Source of the DNA: GJ-E10 sp035625725
GTDB taxonomy: Bacteria > Pseudomonadota > Gammaproteobacteria > Burkholderiales > Burkholderiaceae_F
Direction: 5' to 3'
Length of the DNA: 64,000 nucleotides
Assembly (NCBI GenBank): GCA_035625725.1
Contig: DASPPB010000006.1
Coordinates: forward strand, 70,682 to 134,681
Shown piece after piece: positions 42,516 through 52,077 of this stretch (position 1 is its first letter; the number at the start of each line of letters is the position of its first letter). The notes beneath the pieces were generated by a model. The model did not search any database. It saw nothing but the letters and a program-made list of their open reading frames with translations, and was not told the origin of the DNA. Position numbers and translations under genes: made by a program.

Positions 42516-43311
42516 GCTGTGCCGCCCAATACAGCATCGAAGCGGCAAATTCGCGCAGCAGCGGCCGCAGATAGACGGCTCGGGATTCGTCCAGGCTGTA
42601 GGGCGGCAATTCCTCCATGTAGCAGCTCCAGCACACTTCGAGTTGCACCGCATGAATTCCGGTCTCCGGGCGACCGTAGTGCCGGGTTATGTACCCTCCA
42701 CGAAAGCGACCGTCGACGGCGTGCGAGTAGCGCGAGCCGTTGGCCAGCACCTGTGCGAGGGTGTCGCGCAGGGTGGCGGCGCAGCTCTTGCCATTTGCCG
42801 TTCCCAGGTTCAGGTCGGGGAGTTTGCCCTCGAAGAGCCAAGGAAGCTCCGAGCGAATGCTGTGCGCATCGAGCAACAGCGCGTGGCCGTGGGTCGCCTG
42901 CAAACGGCCCAACTCCTGGTCAAGCGCGTCATGGTAAGGCTGCCAGTACTGCCTGCGCCGCGTCTCGATTTCCTCCGGACCCGGCGCGCGACCGGGACGG
43001 TACAGAGGTTCGCCCGTGAAAAAGCGTGTCGGACACAATTCGGTATTGTTGCCGCCGTCGTACAGCGGCGCATCGTGCGGCGGGCGATTCAGATCGATCA
43101 CATAGCGGCTAAATTGCGGGACGATCAGAGTGCCCCCGAGCTCGCCGACGAAATCATAGAGCGATTCCAGATGCCAGTCCGTGTCCTCCAACCACAAGGC
43201 GCGCTCGACGAAGGCCGTTCGCAGTGCGTCGGGAATTTGCGTGCCCACGTGCGGAAGACTGACGAGCAGCGGCGTGCTGCCGCGACGCAGTTCGAAAACC
43301 TCCGAGTTCAT
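42508..43311 (-). CDS. hutG: N-formylglutamate deformylase
   Basis: 267 residues from ATG 43311, whose ATGA overlaps the hutI stop. Family motifs are TPLLVSLPHVGTQIPD, DTDWHLESLYDFV, SRYVIDLNRPPHD, LLLDAHSIRSELPWLFEG and the C-terminal QLEVCWSCYMEE. It hydrolyses N-formyl-glutamate to glutamate and formate, the last step of the HutF/HutG branch. Confidence 0.95.
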   Translation of the reverse strand: MNSEVFELRRGSTPLLVSLPHVGTQIPDALRTAFVERALWLEDTDWHLESLYDFVGELGGTLIVPQFSRYVIDLNRPPHDAPLYDGGNNTELCPTRFFTGEPLYRPGRAPGPEEIETRRRQYWQPYHDALDQELGRLQATHGHALLLDAHSIRSELPWLFEGKLPDLNLGTANGKSCAATLRDTLAQVLANGSRYSHAVDGRFRGGYITRHYGRPETGIHAVQLEVCWSCYMEELPPYSLDESRAVYLRPLLREFAASMLYWAAQHG

Positions 43312-44549
43312 AGCGGTGTGTGTCCTAGCGAAGTGCCGGCGTCGCACTCCTCACCACCGTAGATCCGGTGTTGGCAAGGATTGCGTCCAACGTAATACGC
43401 CAACTCGCCCGGGTGGGCAGCGTCCCAGACGACAAAATCGGCACGCCGGCCCGCGGTGAGCGCCCCGTGGGTGGAATTGAGCCCGAGGGCACGGGCCGCA
43501 TTTGCCGTGAATCCTCGCAGGGCCTCCCAGGAGGTGAGTCCGAACAGGACACAAGCCATGTTGAGCACGAGTAGCGGCGAGAGAACGGGTGAGCTGCCCG
43601 GGTTGTGGTCGGTCGCAATTGCAATGGGCACTCCGGCCGTGCGCAACTGGGCTACGGGCGGCGGTTGCGGCGCCCCCAGAAAATAATACGCACCCGGTAG
43701 CAAGACCGCGACCGTGCCGTGCGCGGCCATCGCCTGTATGCCATCGGCGTCAAGATACTCCAGGTGGTCGCAAGATAGGGCGCCGAAGCGCGCCGCAAGG
43801 GCGGCGCCGTGTTGGTTGCCGAGCTGTTCGGCGTGCAGATGCAGCGGCAAGTGCAGGGCGCGCGCCGCCTCGAAAACCCGGCGCGTTTGCGCCAGCGTAA
43901 AGCCGACCGTGTCACAAAACGCGTCGACCGCGTCGACCAGCCCCTCAGCATGGAGCTGCGGCAGCCACTGGCAGAGTGCGTCCACGTACTCGTCGGCCCG
44001 ACCGTCGAATTCGGGCGGCACCGTGTGAGCAGCGAGATAACTGGTGCGCACGCTCACGGCGTGGTCCTGGCCGAGGCGGCGCGCGACGCGCAGCATGCGC
44101 GCCTCGTGCGCGCAGCTCAAGCCGTAGCCGGATTTGATTTCGATGGTTGTTACGCCCTGCTCCAGCAGGGCGTGCAGACGCTTGGAGGACTGTGCATACA
44201 GTCGCTGCTCGTCGGCCTGGCGCGTTGCCGTCACCGTGGCGCGGATTCCCCCGCCTGCGCGCGCGATTTCCTCGTAGCTTGCACCCTGCAGACGCATCTC
44301 GAATTCATGTACACGGTCGCCCGCATAGACGATGTGCGTATGGCAGTCGATCAGACCCGGCGTAACCAGGGCTCCGGCCAGATCGATTTCGCGCGTTGCC
44401 TCGTCGCGCAGCTGCCGGGGCAGCTGCTCGAGCGACCCCACCCAAGCCAGGCGGTCGCCCTGCACGACCAAAGCGGCGTGCTCGACAATGCGCTCGGGGG
44501 CCTCATCGCTCATCGCCGCCAATGTTGCGTTGTGCCAAATCGTCGCCAT
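43308..44549 (-). CDS. hutI: Imidazolonepropionase
   Basis: 413 residues, ATG 44549 with gaggagcacg before it. Amidohydrolase fold with DCHTHIVYAGDRVHEFEMR, IKSGYGLSCAHEARMLR, LHAEQLGNQHGAALAARFGA and ATDHNPGSSPV. It opens the imidazolone ring to N-formimino-glutamate. First gene of the minus arm of the hut locus, divergent from hutU with only 66 bases between. Confidence 0.96.
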   Translation of the reverse strand: MATIWHNATLAAMSDEAPERIVEHAALVVQGDRLAWVGSLEQLPRQLRDEATREIDLAGALVTPGLIDCHTHIVYAGDRVHEFEMRLQGASYEEIARAGGGIRATVTATRQADEQRLYAQSSKRLHALLEQGVTTIEIKSGYGLSCAHEARMLRVARRLGQDHAVSVRTSYLAAHTVPPEFDGRADEYVDALCQWLPQLHAEGLVDAVDAFCDTVGFTLAQTRRVFEAARALHLPLHLHAEQLGNQHGAALAARFGALSCDHLEYLDADGIQAMAAHGTVAVLLPGAYYFLGAPQPPPVAQLRTAGVPIAIATDHNPGSSPVLSPLLVLNMACVLFGLTSWEALRGFTANAARALGLNSTHGALTAGRRADFVVWDAAHPGELAYYVGRNPCQHRIYGGEECDAGTSLGHTPL

Positions 44550-44615
44550 CGTGCTCCTCGTAGTACAGTGTGCCTGTTCCTCAGAAATGACGCCACTTGT
44601 GGAGAAATCAGGACG

Positions 44616-46319
44616 ATGGAGGACTCGAGCCGGAGCGCGACCAGCGAACCAAGGCCGGTGCGCGCACCAAGGGGCTCCACGCTGAGCTGTCGCAACTGGC
44701 AGATCGAGGCCGCGTACCGAATGATCCAGAACAACCTGGACCCAGAGGTGGCGGAGAACCCAGATGCGCTCATCGTCTATGGCGGCATCGGCAAGGCCGC
44801 CCGTAACTGGGAGTGCTTCGACGCGATTCTGCGGACCTTGCGCGACCTCGAACCCGACGAGAGCCTACTGGTTCAGTCGGGCAAGCCCGTTGGGGTGTTT
44901 CGCACGCACGAGCAGGCGCCGAGGGTATTGATCGCCAACTCCAACCTGGTGCCGCACTGGGCGACCTGGGAACATTTTCATGAGCTCGATCGTAAGGGCC
45001 TGATGATGTTCGGCCAGATGACGGCCGGCTCCTGGATTTACATCGGCAGTCAGGGCATCGTGCAGGGCACTTACGAAACGTTTGCCGAGGCCGGCCGGCG
45101 CCACTATGGTGGCACGCTCGCGGGTCGCTGGATCCTGAGCGCCGGGCTCGGTGGAATGGGTGGGGCCCAACCGCTGGCAGCGAGTTTCGCGGGGGCCAGC
45201 TCGCTCATCATCGAATGCCGGCAAAACCGCATCGACTTTCGTCTGAGCACGCGGTATTTGGACGAACAAGCATCCGACCTCGACGATGCGCTCGGTCGCA
45301 TTGCGCAGTACACCCGAGAGCGACGCGCGGTATCGATCGCGCTATTGGGAAACGCCGCCGAGGTCCTGCCCGAGCTGGCCCAGCGGGCGCGCGCGGGCGG
45401 CCCGCGGCCGGATCTGGTGACCGACCAGACCTCCGCGCACGACTTGGTCAACGGCTATCTGCCAGCGGGCTGGAGCGTAGAGCGTTGGCTCTCGGCACAG
45501 GCCGACGCCCAAGAGCACCCCAATCTTGTACGGGCAGCCGCGCAAAGCTGCGCGACGCACGTGCGCGCCATGCTGGCGCTGCAGGCGCTGGGCGTGCCGA
45601 CTTTCGACTACGGCAACAACATTCGACAAGTCGCAAAGGACCAGGGCGTAGTCGAAGCCTTCAACATTCCCGGCTTTGTGCCCGCATATATACGACCCCT
45701 GTTTTGCCGGGGCAAGGGGCCGTTTCGCTGGGTGGCGCTCTCCGGGGACCCGGAGGATATACGGCGCACGGACCGCAAGATGCGCGAGCTCTTTTCTTCC
45801 GATGTCCACCTGCACCGCTGGCTCGACATGGCGCAGGAGCGCATCGCATTTCAGGGTTTGCCCGCGCGGATCTGCTGGATCGGCCTCGGGGAGCGAGAGC
45901 GAGCGGGGCTTGCCTTTAACGAAATGGTCCGCACGGGCGAACTCAAGGCGCCCATCGTCATCGGGCGCGACCACCTGGATGCGGGCTCGGTCGCCTCACC
46001 CAATCGGGAGACGGAGGCGATGCTCGATGGCTCGGACGCGGTCTCTGACTGGCCCATGCTCAACGCCTTGCTCAACACCGCGAGCGGCGCTTCCTGGGTT
46101 TCGTTGCACCATGGCGGTGGCGTCGGTATGGGGTATTCGCAGCACGCAGGCGTGGTCGTGGTTTGCGATGGCACGGCCGATGCGGCGCGGCGTATCGAAC
46201 GCGTGCTGTGGAATGATCCGGCCTCCGGCGTCATGCGTCACGCCGATGCGGGTTACGCCGAGGCCATAGAGACGGCGCGCGCCTGCGGATTGCAGCTTCC
46301 GATGCTGAAGCGCCGATGA
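44616..46319 (+). CDS. hutU: Urocanate hydratase
   Basis: 567 residues from ATG 44616. The frame is open far upstream because it lies antisense to hutI. The NAD site is LGGMGGAQPLAASFAGA. Other urocanase marks are MTAGSWIYIGSQGIVQGTYE, DLVTDQTSAHDLVNGYLP, GVPTFDYGNNIRQVAKDQG and IPGFVPAYIRPLFCRGKGPF. The C-terminus has WVSLHHGGGVGMGYSQHAG. Second step of histidine breakdown. It overlaps hutH by four bases. Confidence 0.96.
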   Translation: MEDSSRSATSEPRPVRAPRGSTLSCRNWQIEAAYRMIQNNLDPEVAENPDALIVYGGIGKAARNWECFDAILRTLRDLEPDESLLVQSGKPVGVFRTHEQAPRVLIANSNLVPHWATWEHFHELDRKGLMMFGQMTAGSWIYIGSQGIVQGTYETFAEAGRRHYGGTLAGRWILSAGLGGMGGAQPLAASFAGASSLIIECRQNRIDFRLSTRYLDEQASDLDDALGRIAQYTRERRAVSIALLGNAAEVLPELAQRARAGGPRPDLVTDQTSAHDLVNGYLPAGWSVERWLSAQADAQEHPNLVRAAAQSCATHVRAMLALQALGVPTFDYGNNIRQVAKDQGVVEAFNIPGFVPAYIRPLFCRGKGPFRWVALSGDPEDIRRTDRKMRELFSSDVHLHRWLDMAQERIAFQGLPARICWIGLGERERAGLAFNEMVRTGELKAPIVIGRDHLDAGSVASPNRETEAMLDGSDAVSDWPMLNALLNTASGASWVSLHHGGGVGMGYSQHAGVVVVCDGTADAARRIERVLWNDPASGVMRHADAGYAEAIETARACGLQLPMLKRR

Positions 46320-47902
46320 CGCACGAGTTGCCGATTGTCCCCGGTGCATTGACGCTGGGGCAGCTGCGCTCGATTCACGCCGGCGGCGTGCAGCTGCGCA
46401 TGCATGACGAACCGCGCCAGCGGATTCGCGCCAGCGCGGAGCTCGTGCAGCGGGTGGCGCGCAGCCATGAACCCGTCTACGGCATCAATACCGGCTTTGG
46501 CAAGCTCGCCGATCAGCGTATCGGCGACTCCGAGCTCGAACATCTGCAGCTCAACCTGATCCGCTCCCACAGTGCCGGGGTTGGAGAACCGCTGGCGCCG
46601 GCCGTGGTCCGACTGATGCTCGTGCTCAAGGCGGCAAGCCTTGCGCGCGGCTACTCCGGCGTACGCGAAGCGGTGGTCGATGCGCTGCTGGGCGCCGTCA
46701 ATGCCGGTCTGACTCCCTACGTACCGTCGCAGGGATCGGTCGGCGCGTCGGGGGATCTCGCTCCCCTGGCGCACATGACCCTCGCCTTGCTCGGAGAAGG
46801 CGAGTTTCTGGTCGACGAGCTGCGCGTACCGGGGCAAGAAGCAATGGCGCAAAACGGCTTGGCCCCGCTGCGCTTGCAGGCGAAGGAAGGCTTGGCGCTG
46901 ATCAACGGAACCCAGACCTCGACTGCGCTGGCCTTGCATGCCCTGTTTCGATTCGAACCCGTGATGGAGGCGGCCCTCGTTATCGGCGCGCTGACGGTGG
47001 ACGCGGCGCGGGGAAGCGATGGCCCCTTTGATCCGCGGATCCACCGTCTGCGCGGTCATCCCGGTCAGATCGATGCGGCACGCTACTACCGCGCCTTGTT
47101 GGAAGGCAGCGCGATTCGCCAGTCCCATCTGCGCGGGGACGATCGGCTGCAAGATCCGTACTGCCTGCGCTGTCAGCCGCAGGTCGTCGGGGCATGCCTC
47201 GATCAGCTGCGCCACGCCGCGCGGGTGCTGCTGCGCGAATCCAACGCGGTAACCGACAACCCGCTCGTCTTTGCCGAAGACGGCGTGCTGCTTGCGGGTG
47301 GCAACTTTCACGCCGAGCCCGTCGCGCTGGCGGCCGACGCGATGGCAGTGGCCATCGCGGAGGTCGGTGCCATCGCCGAGCGGCGCATCGCGATGCTGAT
47401 CGACTCGAGCGTGTCTCGTCTGCCGCCGTTTCTCAGTGCCGAGCCGGGCCTCAACAGCGGCTTCATGATCGCGCACGTTACCGCCGCGTCGCTGGCCAGC
47501 GAGAACAAGTCGCTCGCGCACCCGGCCAGCGTCGATAGCCTGCCGACCTCGGCCAATCAGGAAGATCACGTGTCCATGGCAGCGTTTGCCGCACGTCGCC
47601 TGCAGCGGCTCGTCGACAACACGGCGTGCATTTTGGGTATTGAGCTGCTCGCCGCCGCCCAGGCGCTGGAGTTCCTGCGGCCTTTGCGCAGCTCCGCGGC
47701 GCTTGAAAAAGCCTGCAGTCTGCTGCGTGTGCAGTGCCCGGCCATGCCACGGGACCGCTATCTGGCGCCCGACATCGAACACTCCACCGCCCTCGTACGC
47801 GAGGGCCGTCTGGCGCCGATTCTGAAGATGTTTACAGAATTGCCGCCGCTTTGGCCCGAGTCCGATGCGCTGGCGGCCTCCGACCCGGCGCTGGATTTAT
47901 GA
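46316..47902 (+). CDS. hutH: Histidine ammonia-lyase
   Basis: 528 residues. The MIO prosthetic group forms from A144-S145-G146 in GSVGASGDLAPLAH. The active-site Tyr is Y55 in EPVYGINTGFGKLAD. NQEDHVSMAAFAARRL and the earlier FHAEPVALAADAMAVAIAE are also conserved. It deaminates histidine to urocanate. Slightly longer than the usual ~510 residues. The ATGA overlap suggests translational coupling to hutU. No hutC repressor or hutT transporter is adjacent. Confidence 0.96.
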   Translation: MTHELPIVPGALTLGQLRSIHAGGVQLRMHDEPRQRIRASAELVQRVARSHEPVYGINTGFGKLADQRIGDSELEHLQLNLIRSHSAGVGEPLAPAVVRLMLVLKAASLARGYSGVREAVVDALLGAVNAGLTPYVPSQGSVGASGDLAPLAHMTLALLGEGEFLVDELRVPGQEAMAQNGLAPLRLQAKEGLALINGTQTSTALALHALFRFEPVMEAALVIGALTVDAARGSDGPFDPRIHRLRGHPGQIDAARYYRALLEGSAIRQSHLRGDDRLQDPYCLRCQPQVVGACLDQLRHAARVLLRESNAVTDNPLVFAEDGVLLAGGNFHAEPVALAADAMAVAIAEVGAIAERRIAMLIDSSVSRLPPFLSAEPGLNSGFMIAHVTAASLASENKSLAHPASVDSLPTSANQEDHVSMAAFAARRLQRLVDNTACILGIELLAAAQALEFLRPLRSSAALEKACSLLRVQCPAMPRDRYLAPDIEHSTALVREGRLAPILKMFTELPPLWPESDALAASDPALDL

Positions 47903-48027
47903 TTGAAGTTTTCGTGCGCCGCAAGGGCACCGCTTGAACTTCCCGCCCGCAACCGCATCTAAGGGCCTGGTAGAGGTTTGGCCCAGCTGCAATGGTTTGT
48001 CTCATGTCTTTTAGGAATACTACGTCC

Positions 48028-48846
48028 ATGAAAAAGCTCATCAGCGTTGTTCTGGCTACGGCCGCGATCGGTTTGCTGCCCGCGGCACGGGCCGATGATC
48101 CGAGTCTGCACGAGGTCTACCAGGCCGTCCACTCGGGGCAGTTGCACGAGGCGCAAGCAATGATGACCAAAGTGTTACGCGATCATCCCGACAGCGCCAA
48201 GGCCCATTACGTGGAGGCGGAGGTACTGGCTCGCCTGGGCAGATCCTCCGAGGCGCAAGCCGAGCTGGAGACCGCCGAGCGACTCTCGCCCGGGTTGGCT
48301 TTTGCCAAACCCGAGGCCGTGCGCGATTTGCGCGCCCTCATTGCCGAAGGCGCTCAAGGGCGGCTGCGTCTTGCCGATCGCGCGGCCTCCGAGGCGCGCG
48401 CCGCGGACTCGGGTCTGCCTTGGGGCCCCTTGCTGATCATCGGCGGCGCCGGATTGTTGCTGTTTTTCTTCTTGCGTGCGCGGCGTATGTCATCGTCGGC
48501 GGCGGCGGGCATGCCCGCGGGCGTGCCCGGTGGCGTGGGCTACGGTGCGCCGGGCTACGGCTCCGCGCCGGTTGGCTCTCCCGGACTGGGCTCGAGCATC
48601 ATGGGCGGTCTGGCCACGGGAGCCGCGGTTGGCGCGGGCATGGTTGCGGGCGAAGCGCTGGCGCACGAGTTTCTCGGCGGCCACGAACGCGATCGGCTCG
48701 TTTCCGATGGCGGGGCAACCGATGGTTCGCGCATTGCGTTTGACGACGCAGGCGGCCCGGACTTCGGCGTGAGCGATCCCGGCTCCTGGGACTCGGGCGG
48801 CAACGACATCATGGGGGATTCCGGGGGCGGTAGCGACTGGAGTTAG
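48028..48846 (+). CDS. Exported TPR protein with a C-terminal Gly-rich membrane tail
   Basis: 272 residues from ATG 48028 (MKKLISVVLATAAIGLLPAA, signal cleaved near ARA/DDP). Two or three tetratricopeptide-like repeats follow (VYQAVHSGQLHEAQAMMTKV, AHYVEAEVLARLGRSSEAQA). One strong membrane helix is LLIIGGAGLLLFFFLRA, then a Gly/Ser/Ala-rich region, a glycine-zipper-like helix (GLATGAAVGAGMVAGEALAH) and an acidic Gly/Asp/Ser tail. It resembles bacterial proteins annotated as TPR-containing exported proteins. Function unknown. Its stop overlaps the glpD stop by three or four bases. Confidence 0.75.
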   Translation: MKKLISVVLATAAIGLLPAARADDPSLHEVYQAVHSGQLHEAQAMMTKVLRDHPDSAKAHYVEAEVLARLGRSSEAQAELETAERLSPGLAFAKPEAVRDLRALIAEGAQGRLRLADRAASEARAADSGLPWGPLLIIGGAGLLLFFFLRARRMSSSAAAGMPAGVPGGVGYGAPGYGSAPVGSPGLGSSIMGGLATGAAVGAGMVAGEALAHEFLGGHERDRLVSDGGATDGSRIAFDDAGGPDFGVSDPGSWDSGGNDIMGDSGGGSDWS

Positions 48847-50381
48847 GCCAGCGTTGCTGCCGCCATCCATTGGTCGAGCGCGCGAATTTGTTCGGCCGAC
48901 AAGCGCAGGCCAAATTTGGTTCGGCGCCACAGTACATCGTCTGAGGTGCGGGCCCATTCGTGCTCGACGAGGTGGCGCAGTTCGCGCTCGTAGAGGCCCG
49001 CGCCGAAATGCTGGCCCATGGCCTCGCGAGTGCGCACGCCGGCAAGCATCCGGTAGGCAACCGTACCGTGGCGCGCGAGCAGACCGCGCGCGTGCGCGGG
49101 CGGCAAGAATGCGCTTTCCTCCACGAAGCGCCGCTGCGCCGCGTTGAAATCGGGGTCGGGGAAGTCGCCACCCGGCAGCCGGGCCTGCGCTGTCCAGGCC
49201 GCTCGCATCCGCGGAAAGTGTGGCTTGAGCAACTCCAGCACATGTTCGGCCAAGCGACGGTAAGTCGTGATCTTGCCGCCGAGCACCGTAATCGCGGGAG
49301 GGTGCTGCGCCGACGTCGCAGCCTCGATGCGGTAGTCGCGCGTCACCGCCGAGGGGTCAGATTTTTCGTCGTCGACCAGGCAGCGGACCCCCGAGAACGC
49401 ATACACGATGTCTTCAGAGGCCAGCGCGCGGCGCAGCTGCCGATTGACTGCGTCCAAGAGGTAGCGCACCTCCCCGGGCGAGATCGCGACCGCATCGGGT
49501 GAGGATGAGAACGCGATGTCGGTCGTTCCGATGAGCGCCCAGTCGTCCTCGTAGGGTGTGACAAAGACGACGCGCCGATCGACGTTTTGCAGCAAGTAGC
49601 CGTGGTCCCCGCTCCAGAACTTGCGCACGACCACATGACTGCCTTTGACCAGCCGTGCATGGTGCGCCCGACGTACGCCGGCGATTCGCGGCGCAACGTC
49701 CTCGACCCAGGGACCGGCGGCGTTTATCAGGACACGCGCCTGTAGGCTGCGGACCGCGCCCTTGCGCGCGTCGCGGAGTTCCGCCTTCCACAGACCGTCG
49801 TGCGCGCCGGCGTGCACGAGCTCGCAGCCGGTGAGGATTTTCGCCCCCAACGCGGCGGCCGCCACGGCGTTGTGCACGACCAGGCGCACGTCATCGGTGC
49901 GGCAATCCGCGTAGGTGAAGCCGCGCCGGATTTCGGGGCGTAACGGTTCGCCTTCGGGTGCCCGGTCCAAGGCGATCGGCGCCGATGCGGCCAGGCGGCG
50001 ACGCCGCGCGAGATGGTCGTAAAAATACAATCCGGCGCGCAGCATCCACGCGGGCCGCATCCCGGCGACATGCGGGAGAACAAATTTTATCGGGCGCACG
50101 AGGTGCGGCGCAGCGCTCAGCAAGATCTCGCGCTCGTGCAGCGCCTCGCGTACCAGGCGAAATTCCCCGTACTCGAGGTACCGCAGCCCTCCGTGGATCA
50201 GGCGGCTGCTGCGCGAGGACGTGCCTTGCGCGAGATCGCCTTTCTCGACCAGCGCGACGGTCAGTCCACGGCCCGCGGCATCGCGCGCGATGCCGGCTCC
50301 GTTGATGCCGCCGCCCACGATCAGCAAATCGAGGATCTCGCCGCTTTCGATCGTGGGACTGGCCGCGCCTTGCGCCATCAT
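48843..50381 (-). CDS. glpD: Aerobic glycerol-3-phosphate dehydrogenase
   Basis: 512 residues with the N-terminal FAD motif LLIVGGGINGAGIARDAAGR. GTSSRSSRLIHGGLRYLEYG and the phosphate-binding region LVKGSHVVVRKFWSGDHGYL are family marks, and the C-terminal DAO domain is complete. The membrane-associated enzyme oxidises sn-glycerol-3-phosphate to dihydroxyacetone phosphate and reduces ubiquinone. There is no glpK, glpF or glpR beside it. Confidence 0.95.
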   Translation of the reverse strand: MMAQGAASPTIESGEILDLLIVGGGINGAGIARDAAGRGLTVALVEKGDLAQGTSSRSSRLIHGGLRYLEYGEFRLVREALHEREILLSAAPHLVRPIKFVLPHVAGMRPAWMLRAGLYFYDHLARRRRLAASAPIALDRAPEGEPLRPEIRRGFTYADCRTDDVRLVVHNAVAAAALGAKILTGCELVHAGAHDGLWKAELRDARKGAVRSLQARVLINAAGPWVEDVAPRIAGVRRAHHARLVKGSHVVVRKFWSGDHGYLLQNVDRRVVFVTPYEDDWALIGTTDIAFSSSPDAVAISPGEVRYLLDAVNRQLRRALASEDIVYAFSGVRCLVDDEKSDPSAVTRDYRIEAATSAQHPPAITVLGGKITTYRRLAEHVLELLKPHFPRMRAAWTAQARLPGGDFPDPDFNAAQRRFVEESAFLPPAHARGLLARHGTVAYRMLAGVRTREAMGQHFGAGLYERELRHLVEHEWARTSDDVLWRRTKFGLRLSAEQIRALDQWMAAATLA

Positions 50382-50613
50382 CTACAAGTTTTCGAAACAG
50401 AAAGGGGTTGTGACGCGTGTCTGGCGGGCGCTCGCCCGGTGCCGAGGAATTTTACCGTCGCGCGGCCACGCCCTGCCCGGCGGCGGTGGACTCCCGGAGC
50501 AAGAGGATCCTGCGTTAAAATGCCGCCGGTTCACGGATCGGAAAAAGGTCGTGGACGCGATGCACGAGCGCCGCGCTCACTCGAACGAATAAGTCCGGCG
50601 CGGCGCGCTTCAT

Positions 50614-50689
50614 GGGGGTATAGCTCAGTTGGTAGAGCAGCGGACTCTTAATCCGTAGGTCGTAGGTTCGACTCCTACTGCCCCTACCA
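50614..50689 (+). tRNA. tRNA-Lys, anticodon CTT
   Basis: 76 bases including an encoded CCA. The acceptor stem GGGGGTA pairs with TGCCCCT through two wobbles. The anticodon arm is GCGGA-CTCTTAA-TCCGT, so the anticodon at loop positions 3-5 is CTT. The T arm GTAGG-TTCGACT-CCTAC and the D arm GCTC-AGTTGGTA-GAGC are canonical. A TAAAAT-like hexamer about 95 bases upstream could belong to its promoter. Confidence 0.97.
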
Positions 50690-50765
50690 GATTTCGCACC
50701 CGCGTTTGGGAAGGCGCTCGCCGACCGCAGCGCGGACGAGAACCGCAGGAGGAAACTTGCACGGC

Positions 50766-52037
50766 ATGCGCTTTCTTCGCAGTCTGTATGTGCAGGTCCT
50801 CATCGCGATCTGTATCGGTATCGCCCTGGGCTACCTTCAGCCCGACTTTGCCGTGACGCTCAAACCGTTGGGCGATGCGTTTATCAAGATGGTCAAGATG
50901 ATCATTGCGCCGATCATCTTTTGCACGGTCGTCCTGGGCATTGCGGGCATGGAGAACCTCAAGTCGGTCGGACGGACCGGCGCGCTGGCCATCTTGTATT
51001 TCGAGGTTCTGAGCACGGTTGCCCTGATGATCGGTCTGCTCGTGGTCAACATCGTGCAGCCGGGAAGCGGGATGAACGTCGACCCGGCCACGCTCGACAC
51101 GCACGCCGTGGCCGCCTTCGCCGGGCCAGGGAAAATGCAGACCACCACGCAGTTCTTGATGGACATCATCCCCGACGCGCTCGTGGGCGCGTTTGCGCGC
51201 GGAGAGATTCTTCCCGTGCTCTTCGTCGCGATCCTGACGGGTTTTGCGCTGCATCTGACCGGGGAGAGGACAAAGCAGCTGTTCGCTTGGGTCGAACAGG
51301 TCAGTCAGGTGCTGTTTCGCATCGTGGGCATCATCATGCGCGTCGCGCCGATCGGTGCCTTCGGCGCGATGGCTTTCACGATCGGCAAGTACGGCGTCGG
51401 CGCGCTCGCCGAACTCGGTGGTCTGATGCTGTGCTTTTACGCGACCTGTCTGATCTTCATTTTCGTCGTGCTGGGCATCGTTGCCCGACTGCACGGATTC
51501 AGTATCTGGCGCTTCGTGAGATACATCCGCGAGGAACTGTTCATCGTGCTGGGAACCTCTTCATCGGAGGCGGTGCTGCCGCGCATGATGAGCAAACTCG
51601 AGACTCTGGGGGCACACAAGTCGGTGGTCGGTCTCGTGATTCCGGCGGGCTACTCGTTCAATCTGGACGGTACCTCGATCTATCTGACGATGGCCACAAT
51701 TTTCATTGCACAGGCGACCAATACCCCATTGGATCTGTTTCAGCAGTTGACCGTGCTTGCCGTCTTGCTGCTCACGTCCAAAGGCGCCGCCGGCGTGACG
51801 GGAAGTGGCTTTATCGTACTGGCGGCGACGCTCTCGGCCGTGGGAACCGTTCCGGTGGCCGGTGTGGCGCTGATTTTGGGCATCGACCGCTTCATGTCGG
51901 AGGCGCGCGCTTTGACCAACCTCGTGGGAAACGGAGTTGCCACGCTTGTCGTGGCGCGCTGGTGCAAGGCTCTGAATCCGGCCACGTTGAAGCAGCAACT
52001 GTCCGCGGGACCCCGCGAAGACCTCGCCGTGGCGTAG
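50766..52037 (+). CDS. dctA: C4-dicarboxylate:cation symporter DctA
   Basis: 423 residues from ATG 50766; a TTG three codons earlier sits closer to the AGGAGGAAAC site and could be used instead. The DAACS family is clear: the hairpin-1 serine-rich motif VLGTSSSEAVLPRMM, then GYSFNLDGTSIYLTMATIFI in TM7, TSKGAAGVTGSGFIVLAATL in hairpin 2 and NLVGNGVATLVVARW in TM8. It takes up succinate, fumarate and malate with protons or sodium. No dctBD sensor pair is adjacent. Confidence 0.94.
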   Translation: MRFLRSLYVQVLIAICIGIALGYLQPDFAVTLKPLGDAFIKMVKMIIAPIIFCTVVLGIAGMENLKSVGRTGALAILYFEVLSTVALMIGLLVVNIVQPGSGMNVDPATLDTHAVAAFAGPGKMQTTTQFLMDIIPDALVGAFARGEILPVLFVAILTGFALHLTGERTKQLFAWVEQVSQVLFRIVGIIMRVAPIGAFGAMAFTIGKYGVGALAELGGLMLCFYATCLIFIFVVLGIVARLHGFSIWRFVRYIREELFIVLGTSSSEAVLPRMMSKLETLGAHKSVVGLVIPAGYSFNLDGTSIYLTMATIFIAQATNTPLDLFQQLTVLAVLLLTSKGAAGVTGSGFIVLAATLSAVGTVPVAGVALILGIDRFMSEARALTNLVGNGVATLVVARWCKALNPATLKQQLSAGPREDLAVA

Positions 52038-52041
52038 GTGA

Positions 52042-52064
52042 CCGCGGTGCTGGCGGCACCGCGG
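52042..52064. terminator. Hairpin between dctA and the convergent small gene
   Basis: Perfect 9-base stem CCGCGGTGC (52042-52050) with GCACCGCGG (52056-52064) and a 5-base loop. It lies five bases after the dctA stop. It is GC-rich with no T tract and could serve both convergent genes. Confidence 0.5.
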
Positions 52065-52077
52065 CTGGCACAAAAAC

